From the NCBI RefSeq assembly GCF_001050135.1, contig NZ_CP012040.1, positions 3,985,001-4,049,000 of the forward strand: a stretch of 64,000 nt of DNA, in the 5' to 3' direction. The position numbers were made by a program, and so were the translations under genes. The notes under the pieces were generated by a model. It was not told the DNA's origin, ran no database searches, and was given only the letters and a program-made list of their open reading frames with translations. Source of the stretch: Cyclobacterium amurskyense (GTDB lineage: Bacteria; Bacteroidota; Bacteroidia; Cytophagales; Cyclobacteriaceae). How positions within the stretch are numbered: position 1 is the stretch's first letter; each line of letters begins with the position of its first letter. Of this stretch, positions 44,478 through 51,805 are shown piece after piece.

Positions 44478-45446
44478 ATGAATCAATTTGATAAACTATA
44501 TATACCAGGTAAAATGACACTTGGTATAGAGTTTCCTTTAGATAATGATTGGTCATCAGATGGAAACCGTAAACGTTTGGAAGATAATAGACCTTTTGGA
44601 GTGCCAGACATTTCAAATCATTTAGCTTTGGCAAAACAAATTGACGAAGCTGGCTTTGCTGCTTTATGGTTGCGAGACGTTCCTGTGTATGATCCTAATT
44701 TTGGCGATGGTGCACAATTGTTCGATACGCTTCCATATTTGGGCTATTTATCTGCAGCTACCAAAAACATTTTGTTGGGTACCGCAGCCATTGTACTGCC
44801 CTTGCAACAGCCAATAAAATTGGCAAAAGCAGCTGCTACCATAGAAAATTTAAGTGATAGTAGGCTTTTGTTAGGCTTGGGATTGGGCGACAGACCTGTG
44901 GAGTTCCCGATGTACAATATCGATTATAATAAAAGACCCGAAATCTTTAGAGACAATCTTGATATCATTAAAGAAGCTTGGAAAACTAATAGCAATTTAA
45001 AATCTAAGTATGATTTTTTAAATAGCGGTATTGAAGTCTATCCAAAACCGAAGAAAGACATTCCGCTTGTAGTCGCTGGTCATTCCGGACAAAGTATTGA
45101 TTGGATCGCCAAAAATGCACAAGCTTGGTTTAACTACCCAAGACCGGTAGCAGAAACTTTAGAAAACAGAAAATATTGGTGTAGTGCATTGTATGATGAA
45201 GATCAAGCAGCTAAACCTTATATTTCTGCCATACATTTAAACTTAGACCCAAATGATAATGCTACTTTCAAACCACATCGTTTTGGTGGTACAGTAGGTA
45301 TTAATCATCTTACCAAATATTTAAAAGAATACGAAAATGTCGGAGTCAACCATATGGCAATTAACCTTAGAAAATCTGAAACCCCAGTAAATGAGGCTAT
45401 AGCTAAAATTAAAGAAATTGTTTTACCCGATTTTGTTACCATTTAG
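44478..45446 (+). CDS. Luciferase-like (LLM) flavin-dependent monooxygenase
   Basis: About 322 aa from the ATG at 44478 (MNQFDKLYIPGKMTLGIEFP); the in-frame ATG at 44421 would add residues encoded by a stem-loop. The TIM-barrel features of bacterial luciferase-like enzymes are clear: AGFAALWLRDVPVYDP, TKNILLGTAAIVLPLQ, LSDSRLLLGLGLGDRP. They use reduced FMN and oxygen. It is the last gene of the Crp/Fnr cluster and would receive FMNH2 from an unlinked reductase. Confidence 0.9.
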   Translation: MNQFDKLYIPGKMTLGIEFPLDNDWSSDGNRKRLEDNRPFGVPDISNHLALAKQIDEAGFAALWLRDVPVYDPNFGDGAQLFDTLPYLGYLSAATKNILLGTAAIVLPLQQPIKLAKAAATIENLSDSRLLLGLGLGDRPVEFPMYNIDYNKRPEIFRDNLDIIKEAWKTNSNLKSKYDFLNSGIEVYPKPKKDIPLVVAGHSGQSIDWIAKNAQAWFNYPRPVAETLENRKYWCSALYDEDQAAKPYISAIHLNLDPNDNATFKPHRFGGTVGINHLTKYLKEYENVGVNHMAINLRKSETPVNEAIAKIKEIVLPDFVTI

Positions 45447-45532
45447 CTACTTTTTGTTACTGGTATTTATAGGATTCAAAAAAAATCAAAGAACAAAAAT
45501 CCCTAATTTAAAAATGGATGGCCAATAACTAA

Positions 45533-45567
45533 TCATTCTGACGGCAGGAACAGCCTATTCTGAATGC
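45533..45567 (+). other. Conserved hairpin (type A), copy 3
   Basis: A degenerate copy: CATTC/GAATG closes a stem containing GGC...GCC, preceded by AATAACTAA. It lies after the monooxygenase gene and before element 9. Confidence 0.65.
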
Positions 45568-45568
45568 T

Positions 45569-45861
45569 GTTGAACCCTGAGAAATGCTCAAGGTAGACTT
45601 CAATAAAACATTGTAGAGGTGTCGAGAAGGAAGAATTTCCAGCCAAAAGCTTCGGAGTAGGATAGGGATTTTAAAGTGATGGTTGTGACAACAATAATTC
45701 CAGCGTTAACCTATTTATATTCAATAAGGCTGGCGGCATAGGGGTAGCATAATTTGCATCGTATTTTCGGGGAAGGGTTTGTTAAAGGAGGTATTTATAT
45801 TTTGCTTCTTCTTATTATCTTTATAGGCTTGGATAGAACAAACTGGCAAGCGCTACTCTTC
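45569..45861 (+). mobile_element. Group II intron relic at the right edge of the island (element 9)
   Basis: A short version: a degenerate 5' end (GTTGAACCC), the GGCGGCATAGGGGTAGC block (a variant of GTCATAGGGGTGGC in elements 1, 5 and 7), then CTTCTTATTATCTTTATAGG and the end CGCTACTCTTC. All recognisable parts are strongly diverged. It ends 47 bp before the beta-helix gene, which closes the island. Confidence 0.55.
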
Positions 45862-45908
45862 TGCTTCCCTATCTGCAGTAAATAAACAATGGTAAAATCC
45901 TATATAAA

Positions 45909-47702
45909 ATGATGCCAACCAAGAGAACTCAATGCTTTCAACTAACCCTAATTATCATTCTCGGATTCTCCCTTTTTTCATGTAATCAGCAACAAAGTTT
46001 GCAAAGTAGGATTGATTTGGCCATTAAAAATAAGGATTCGGTTTTGGTGATTCCCGATGGAAAGTACGTCATAGAGCAACCCTTACATCTCTCGGGTGTG
46101 GATAATCTGGTGATCAAAGCAGATTCGCCGAATGGTGTAACCATCACTTCAAGTATGGACCTGCCAATAGAAAACTTAACCTGCCTGGATAAAGACAGCG
46201 GATTGTATGAGTATACTGACCCAAAGTTAATCATGCCCCCTTGGTCGGATTCATTTAAGGGCTATGCAGGTTGGCCGGAAATCTATATTGCAGGCATCCC
46301 ATTGACCATATCTCGTTACCCAAATGAAGGGTTTATACAAGCTGATTCAATCATTAGGGCCGGTAAGAAGCCGGAAAATAAGGAAACCAAGCAAGAACCT
46401 CCGAAATTCTTATCTGCTCAACTAATACAAAATTACAACAAAGAATTGCCCTTGTTTCTAAATGGGTACTGGACTTTTAAATGGGCTGACGAAATTATTC
46501 GGGTGGATTCCATCAATCCCCAGTCCGGTGAAATTGAACTTGCAGCTCCCCACAATTATGGAATGGGCGCTCCTTCGGGTGGACTCTTTTACGCGATCAA
46601 TCAACCGGAATATGTGGATACGGAAAATGAATATTATTACAATCCCAATACCGGAACCATTCGTTTTATTCATTCTTTTTCAGATGAGGAAGTGGAATCC
46701 ATTCAAATTGCCTATCAGGATTTTACCCTTTTGGAGATACAAGATTGTAATCAAATCAAAATTGAAAATATAGATTTTAAATACCATAATAATTTGGCTG
46801 TCAATATTTCCAATTCCAAATCGGTAGTGATCGAACAGGCTGAGATGTATGGATTAGGCAGATCTGCCGTAGCCATAACTGAGGGATTTAATTGTGGGGT
46901 TAGCAATAGTACGCTTAAATATTTAGGAGACGCCGGTATTTTGCTTTCAGGTGGAGATAAAAATACTTTGACAAAGGCATCCCATTTCGTGGAAAACTGT
47001 TCCATTAGTTATTTTTCAAGGCATGTTAAAACGTATGCCCCTGCGGTTAAATTAACTGGGGTAGGGCATATTGTAAAAGGAAACCACATTAGTTTTGCGC
47101 CCCATAATGCGATTCTTTTTTCCGGAAATGATCATTTGATTGCTGAAAATGTAATCAGAAAGGTTTGTTTAAATACTTCGGACGCAGGAGCCATTTATTG
47201 CGGTAGAGACTGGACCATGGGCGGAACCGTGATTCGGGAAAACACCATCAGTGAACTGGGACAAGCAAGCCACCACCACAATTGGGCCATTTATTTAGAT
47301 GATTTGGCCTCTGGGATAAGTGTTGTCAATAATCATATTGAAGACAGTCCTTCAGGGATATTAATAGGTGGTGGACGTTTTAATCAAATTAGCAACAACA
47401 CGATTAAAAATTGCCCTTTAGCATCCATTGTGTACGATGCAAGAGGATATGACGATTGGTTTAAACAGCACCTTGTCGATCGTGAATTGTCCTTGTGGCC
47501 TCGCTTAAATGCAGTCCCCTTCAATCAAGCCCCTTGGAGCGAACGATTTCCCTGGTTGCAAGAGATTCACGGGGATGATCCGGCAATTCCCAGAGGAGCT
47601 GAAATAAAAAACAATCAAATAATAAGTTCTGCACCGCCCAAAATTCATGATAAAGTATTTGAATACGGACAGGTAGATATTAAAACTAAAAATACCAATT
47701 AA
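45909..47702 (+). CDS. Exported right-handed beta-helix lipoprotein
   Basis: 597 aa with a lipobox (LGFSLFSC). After a pectate-lyase-like opening (SRIDLAIKNKDSVLVIPDGKY, read in parts) it shows parallel beta-helix repeats: ENIDFKYHNNLAVNI, GVSNSTLKYLGDAGILLSGG, GNHISFAPHNAILFSGND, VVNNHIEDSPSGILIGGGR. It could be a polysaccharide lyase or glycoside hydrolase; no catalytic set can be fixed by eye. Its base composition and gene style resemble the PUL genes at 11.6-21.4 kb more than the island. I infer that it may have belonged to that PUL before the island separated them. Confidence 0.75.
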   Translation: MMPTKRTQCFQLTLIIILGFSLFSCNQQQSLQSRIDLAIKNKDSVLVIPDGKYVIEQPLHLSGVDNLVIKADSPNGVTITSSMDLPIENLTCLDKDSGLYEYTDPKLIMPPWSDSFKGYAGWPEIYIAGIPLTISRYPNEGFIQADSIIRAGKKPENKETKQEPPKFLSAQLIQNYNKELPLFLNGYWTFKWADEIIRVDSINPQSGEIELAAPHNYGMGAPSGGLFYAINQPEYVDTENEYYYNPNTGTIRFIHSFSDEEVESIQIAYQDFTLLEIQDCNQIKIENIDFKYHNNLAVNISNSKSVVIEQAEMYGLGRSAVAITEGFNCGVSNSTLKYLGDAGILLSGGDKNTLTKASHFVENCSISYFSRHVKTYAPAVKLTGVGHIVKGNHISFAPHNAILFSGNDHLIAENVIRKVCLNTSDAGAIYCGRDWTMGGTVIRENTISELGQASHHHNWAIYLDDLASGISVVNNHIEDSPSGILIGGGRFNQISNNTIKNCPLASIVYDARGYDDWFKQHLVDRELSLWPRLNAVPFNQAPWSERFPWLQEIHGDDPAIPRGAEIKNNQIISSAPPKIHDKVFEYGQVDIKTKNTN

Positions 47703-47783
47703 AACCAAAAGGGGAAGGGCCTACGCTATCCAAGGATAAGCTATTTGACTATAACTACCTGAATTGAACTCAGGATTTATTCA

Positions 47784-47811
47784 TGAAAGTTGAAAACTTT
47801 CTACATTATAG
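47784..47811 (+). repeat. Dispersed 28-bp hairpin repeat, copy 2
   Basis: Matches 21668-21695 at 26 of 28 positions, including the GAAAGTT/AACTTTC hairpin. The two copies bracket the island. Confidence 0.7.
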
Positions 47812-47905
47812 GAAATAGACACAGAAAAAGCAGATAAGTTAAATCTTCCTTTAGGGGGATTTTGAGTTTTCAGGACTTGCGTGTTCGTACCTGTTTTTAC
47901 ATTTC

Positions 47906-48075
47906 TTCAGCCAGTTTTTGAAAAACGACCTAATCGATGAACTCATTATTTCAATTGTGCCCGTTTTAGTCGGAATGGCACCGGGTTATTTAAAGAAAGA
48001 AGACCTGAACAACTATTGGAATTTTTAAGTGTAAAGACATTTGATACAGGATTAACATAGCTTCATTATAAAAGG
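47906..48075 (+). pseudogene. C-terminal remnant of a RibD-type dihydrofolate-reductase-fold protein
   Basis: Reading from 47906 gives FSQFLKNDLIDELIISIVPVLVG. After a single-base deletion near 47973 the other frame continues NGTGLFKERRPEQLLEFLSV and KTFDTGL. This is the conserved end of the RibD_C/dihydrofolate-reductase-like family. An amber codon (TAG at 48058) replaces the usual Gln, and LHYKR follows. With the N-terminus missing, one frameshift and one stop, it is clearly dead. Confidence 0.8.
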
Positions 48076-48138
48076 AAAAAATAAGAATAGAACCTAAAAA
48101 GATGCATCAACCATCTTGGCTTTATCTGAATTAATTAT

Positions 48139-48196
48139 TCAAATCATTTGCGCAATCAAATAACTGCGTATATATTTGCAGTCAAATAATTGCGTA
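48139..48196 (+). promoter_or_regulatory. ArsR promoter with three operator-like repeats
   Basis: TTTG (48147-48150), 20 bp, then TATATTTG (48171-48178): a near-perfect Bacteroidota promoter. TCAAATAACTGCGTA (48156-48170) and TCAAATAATTGCGTA (48182-48196) are direct repeats 26 bp apart, and a degenerate third copy, TCAAATCATTTGCGCA, begins at 48139. The last copy abuts the ATG. This fits autorepression by the ArsR-type product. Confidence 0.7.
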
Positions 48197-48511
48197 ATGA
48201 AATTAAGAAGAGACGTATTTCAGGCCATAGCCGATCCAACAAGAAGAGCTATCATCACTTTGGTCGCAGCGAGTGCCATGACTCCAACTGCCATTGCGGA
48301 GAATTTTGATTACTCAAGACAAACCATTTCAAAACACATTCAAATTCTTACGGAATGTGAAATATTGCAACAAGAGCAAAAAGGAAGGGAAATTTACTAC
48401 CAGCTCAATTCTGAAGGGATGAAGGAGATAGCAGATTTTATCGAACCATTCAGAAAGATGTGGGACGTTCGATTTAATAAACTTGAGGCTGTAATGAAAA
48501 AACACCAATAA
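48197..48511 (+). CDS. ArsR-family transcriptional regulator
   Basis: About 104 aa from the ATG at 48197 (MKLRRDVFQAIADPTRRAII), the usual start of the family; the in-frame start at 48176 lies inside the promoter. It has the winged helix-turn-helix TPTAIAENFDYSRQTISKHIQ (in parts) and no metal-binding cysteines. Such regulators are commonly encoded with SRPBCC (AHSA1) proteins, as here. It is the first gene of a five-gene operon. Confidence 0.92.
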   Translation: MKLRRDVFQAIADPTRRAIITLVAASAMTPTAIAENFDYSRQTISKHIQILTECEILQQEQKGREIYYQLNSEGMKEIADFIEPFRKMWDVRFNKLEAVMKKHQ

Positions 48512-48526
48512 ATTACCTAATACGCT

Positions 48527-48991
48527 ATGGAACATAAAACCCAGGTTGATGCCCCTAAAGGCAAGCAAGAACTTACCATTACAAGAGAATTTAACCTTCC
48601 AGTTGAGCTGCTTTATAAAGCATACACTGAATCTGAGTTTATTGAACAATGGATGGGCACCCAAGTGATTAAGTTTGAAAATGTTAACCACGGAAGTTAT
48701 CGGTTCGAAACGTCTCATGGTGGAAATGTAATGTTTAAGGCCCATGGAACCATTCACAAAGTTGTACCGAATCAAGAAATCGTACGCACTTTCGAAATGG
48801 AAAACATGCCCATTGGTGTACAGCTTGAGTTTCTAAACTTTGAGGAAATCACAAACGAAACGAGTAAACTGACCATTCAAGTCATTTACAAATCAGAAAA
48901 ACATCGTTCAGAGCAGTTAAAATTGCCATTTGCTTATGGTATAAATATGGCGCATAACAAGCTTGAGCAAATTATTACCCATTTAAAATAA
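48527..48991 (+). CDS. SRPBCC (AHSA1-type) domain protein
   Basis: 154 aa. A START/Bet-v-1-like fold with the typical AHSA1 pattern: TITREFNLPVELLYKAYTES, EFIEQWMG, VVPNQEIVRTFE and the C-terminal MAHNKLEQIITHL. It starts 15 bp after the regulator. Family members bind hydrophobic ligands or act as cochaperones; the actual ligand is unknown. Confidence 0.9.
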   Translation: MEHKTQVDAPKGKQELTITREFNLPVELLYKAYTESEFIEQWMGTQVIKFENVNHGSYRFETSHGGNVMFKAHGTIHKVVPNQEIVRTFEMENMPIGVQLEFLNFEEITNETSKLTIQVIYKSEKHRSEQLKLPFAYGINMAHNKLEQIITHLK

Positions 48992-48997
48992 GTTGTA

Positions 48998-49375
48998 ATG
49001 AAAAAAAGAAACAAAGTCTTTTATTGGATAGCTACCATTTGGCTTGCCTTAGGAATGCTTTCAACCGGAATTGTACAATTGATAAGAATGGAAGAAGAAG
49101 TTCAGAGCATTAATGCATTAGGTTACCCAACCTATTTACTGCCTATGCTAGGTACATGGAAAATTTTAGGCGTAATAGCCATTTTAATTCCTAAATTTCC
49201 TTTGTTGAAAGAATGGGCCTATGCAGGCTTTTTATTTGTGATGATTGGTGCCATAATTTCTCATTTATCGGTTGGAGATGAGTTGATAACATTTTTTGGC
49301 CCTGCCTTATTGATGGTGCTTACAGTAGTATCTTGGTATTTTAGACCAGCAAATAGAAAGTTGGAGAAACAATAA
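48998..49375 (+). CDS. DoxX-like small membrane protein
   Basis: 125 aa with four transmembrane helices. LGYPTYLLPMLGTWKILGVIAIL and LKEWAYAGFLFVMIGAIISH (each read in parts) are the DoxX-like family features. It is encoded 6 bp after the SRPBCC gene, a frequent ArsR-SRPBCC-DoxX grouping. The function is unknown. Confidence 0.88.
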   Translation: MKKRNKVFYWIATIWLALGMLSTGIVQLIRMEEEVQSINALGYPTYLLPMLGTWKILGVIAILIPKFPLLKEWAYAGFLFVMIGAIISHLSVGDELITFFGPALLMVLTVVSWYFRPANRKLEKQ

Positions 49376-49377
49376 AT

Positions 49378-49734
49378 ATGGAAAATCCAAAACCAAAAAC
49401 AGTAGATGAGTTTATCGATAGTTCACCTTTAGCATCTCAAGAGGTAATGATAAAGCTCAAAAAGCTAATAGAAACTACAGTGCCCAGAACTGAAAGTGGC
49501 ATCAGTTGGAGTGTGCCTATATACAAGTACCACGGAATTCTTGCCGGCTTTTCCTTAGCCAAAAAACACGTAAGTTTTGGCATAGATTCATTACCAGAAG
49601 AAATTCGTAAAGTACTTGAAGAGAAAGGATACAAGACGGGTAAGAAAACCATTCAGATAAAGTTTGACCAAGATGTCCCGACTGCAGAAATAAAGCAGCT
49701 TATTAGAGCACAAGCTAAAATAAACGAGGGCTGA
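49378..49734 (+). CDS. DUF1801 (YdhG-like) protein
   Basis: 118 aa, soluble. The family pattern is visible: VDEFIDSSP at the N-terminus, ESGISWSVPIYKYHGILAGF and KKHVSFGI in the middle, and KKTIQIKFDQDVPTAEIKQL near the end. Related proteins are described as possible iron chaperones (frataxin-like fold), but the role is not settled. It starts 2 bp after the DoxX-like gene. Confidence 0.85.
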   Translation: MENPKPKTVDEFIDSSPLASQEVMIKLKKLIETTVPRTESGISWSVPIYKYHGILAGFSLAKKHVSFGIDSLPEEIRKVLEEKGYKTGKKTIQIKFDQDVPTAEIKQLIRAQAKINEG

Positions 49735-49744
49735 TCCCACAACA

Positions 49745-50095
49745 ATGGAAATAAAAAAACACAATTTGGATGGCATTCAAGTCGCTGAAATCACCTCAGA
49801 AGAAATTAAAATTCACAACACAGAAGATGCTTTGGATTTATTGGGGAACTTGTATTACCAAGGGTACGATAAAATGATTGTCCATGAGGAAAATATAACT
49901 CCTGCTTTCTTTGATTTAAAGACAAAATTAGCTGGTGATATTCTCCAGAAATTTACACAATACAATATGGCTTTATACATCATTGGGGATTTTTCAAAAT
50001 TTAAAAGCCAAAGTATGATCGACTTTATCTGTGAGAGTAACAAAGGAAGTCAGGTTAATTTTCTAGGTTCAATTGGTGAAGTCTTTAATAAATAA
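49745..50095 (+). CDS. DUF4180 protein
   Basis: 116 aa, soluble. The features are GIQVAEITSEEIKIHNTEDAL, LGNLYYQGYDKMIVHEENITPAFFDL (in parts) and a C-terminus with QVNFLGSIGEVF. DUF4180 often accompanies ArsR-type operons; the biochemical role is unknown. It is the last gene before the bidirectional terminator. Confidence 0.85.
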   Translation: MEIKKHNLDGIQVAEITSEEIKIHNTEDALDLLGNLYYQGYDKMIVHEENITPAFFDLKTKLAGDILQKFTQYNMALYIIGDFSKFKSQSMIDFICESNKGSQVNFLGSIGEVFNK

Positions 50096-50194
50096 TTGCA
50101 GGTATTAAACTGTAGGAGGAGACTAAGCATTCTGCTTAGGAAATGGATGGCTTCATTCGGTAATAAAATTCTTCTCGGGGATAGGGGGCAATAT

Positions 50195-50228
50195 AAAAGG
50201 GGGCCGGTTTTTAAACCGGCCCCCTTTT
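50195..50228. terminator. Bidirectional rho-independent terminator
   Basis: A 16-bp perfect inverted repeat: AAAAGGGGGCCGGTTT (50195-50210) and AAACCGGCCCCCTTTT (50213-50228) with a 2-nt loop. It has T-runs on both strands and lies between convergent genes. Confidence 0.92.
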
Positions 50229-50277
50229 ATATTCATTTGCTTTGGCTTGTGGCAATTGCTTTTACTAGCAACAGTCG

Positions 50278-51069
50278 CTAAAGATTCGCTTTTAAGTCTT
50301 CCCAATTCCAGTCATTGTTGATTTGAGAGATGGCATGGTGTGCCGTCATATCAAACTGGCAAGGAACCACAGAGACATAATTATTGGCAATGGCCCATTC
50401 ATCATTGTCTTCTCCTTTGTCAAAATTGACGAAATTACCCGCCATCCAAAAGTATTTACGTCCATTCGGATCGTACCTTTCTTCAAAATCCTCCTGCCAT
50501 TTGGCGCGGGCTTGTCTACAAATCTTGATTCCCTTAAGGGGTTCATTCCTTTTAGGCGGGAAATTAACGTTTAGTGCTACCCCCTTGGGAATACCATTCT
50601 CCAATACCTGTCGGGCAATTTGACGAACATACTCCTTAACATGAGAGAAATCCGCTTTGGAACTGTAATCACATAAACTGAAGCCAATAGAAGGAATGCC
50701 TTCAATGGCCCCTTCAATGGCAGCAGACATGGTGCCTGAATATAGAACACTAATGGAAGTATTGCTACCATGATTGATTCCACTGACTACAAGGTCAGGC
50801 TGTTTGTCTTTCAGGACATAATGCTTGGCTAATTTTACGCAATCTACAGGTGTACCACTGGATTTATAGGCGACTACATCTGTGAAAATTTCTTCTTCTG
50901 AAAGCCTCAAAGTATTGCCAATGGTGATGGCATGTCCCATTCCTGATTGTGGGCTGTCGGGGGCTACTACGATAACTTCCCCTAACTCCTTCATTACTTC
51001 AACCAGAACGCGGATTCCTTTGGAGGTTATTCCATCATCATTGGAAACTAAGATTAATGGTTTTGACAT
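50278..51069 (-). CDS. surE: 5'/3'-nucleotidase SurE
   Basis: 263 aa. It has the N-terminal metal-binding motif VSNDDGITSKGI, then APDSPQSGMGHAIT, and the strictly conserved GTPVDC and SGINHGSNTSISVLYSGTM (in parts). SurE removes phosphate from nucleoside monophosphates in stationary phase. Its ATG overlaps the stop of the upstream gene by one base (TAATG on the minus strand), so the two are coupled. Confidence 0.95.
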   Translation of the reverse strand: MSKPLILVSNDDGITSKGIRVLVEVMKELGEVIVVAPDSPQSGMGHAITIGNTLRLSEEEIFTDVVAYKSSGTPVDCVKLAKHYVLKDKQPDLVVSGINHGSNTSISVLYSGTMSAAIEGAIEGIPSIGFSLCDYSSKADFSHVKEYVRQIARQVLENGIPKGVALNVNFPPKRNEPLKGIKICRQARAKWQEDFEERYDPNGRKYFWMAGNFVNFDKGEDNDEWAIANNYVSVVPCQFDMTAHHAISQINNDWNWEDLKANL

Positions 51070-51722
51070 TAAGAGTTACTTTTTAATTGATTGTAATAGG
51101 CTGTGATCCTCAAAAGATCTCCTCTTTTGTCATGAGAAAGTTTGTTTTTTCTCATATACAATTTCATTTCAGAAGATTTGTCGTCCATAAACTCTTTGAG
51201 TAAGACACTTTTCTTTTGATTGTATTTGAAAATTTTTTGGTCTTGGAGAAAATAGAAGTTGAAATCCAATCGACTAAAACCTCTCCCTGCCATCGGCATA
51301 CCCCACATAGGGTTCATGTACATACTTCGCATGCCATAACTATTGTAACCACGATTATCTGTAGCTATAAACTCACGGCACAAAAGCGTTATGTCTTCGC
51401 CCTCAGTGAGTAGTTCGAAGAAAATGGGGGTTTTGTAGTCTGAATTCAATGCATAGGGGAGACTATAGAAGGTTCGGATGCCTCCATACACTTCATCGAA
51501 TATTTCAAAATATTTGATAGAAGCGGAACTAAAAGTCTCTACAGTATTGCCTTGGACCAATACGATATTGGCATCCAAATCATACTTTACCTTTCCCTCA
51601 TACATCTGTCCAGAGCTAAGAAATACTTTTCCCTGATGCCAAACCTGAGAAGGAAACTCCTGAGCCAATGCAACACTCGAAAGTAGAAGTAAAAGCACCA
51701 GGATATTAACGGATTTTTTCAT
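51069..51722 (-). CDS. Exported protein of unknown function
   Basis: 217 aa with a signal peptide (ending VALAQ). I do not recognise the family. The mature part begins with a beta-rich section (QVWHQGKVFLSSGQMYEGKVK) and ends in a helical basic tail (MKLYMRKNKLSHDKRGDLLRI). It is coupled to surE by a 1-bp overlap, so it may be a stationary-phase or envelope protein; this is inference. A Met-rich patch (MRSMYMNPMWGMPM) is unusual. Confidence 0.75.
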   Translation of the reverse strand: MKKSVNILVLLLLLSSVALAQEFPSQVWHQGKVFLSSGQMYEGKVKYDLDANIVLVQGNTVETFSSASIKYFEIFDEVYGGIRTFYSLPYALNSDYKTPIFFELLTEGEDITLLCREFIATDNRGYNSYGMRSMYMNPMWGMPMAGRGFSRLDFNFYFLQDQKIFKYNQKKSVLLKEFMDDKSSEMKLYMRKNKLSHDKRGDLLRITAYYNQLKSNS

Positions 51723-51805
51723 GACAGATTCAATTTTGATTCTACCTTCAATACGAAAAAAGAGAGCTTTGTGTTGAACACACAGTTAAATAATGTGACA
51801 AATGG

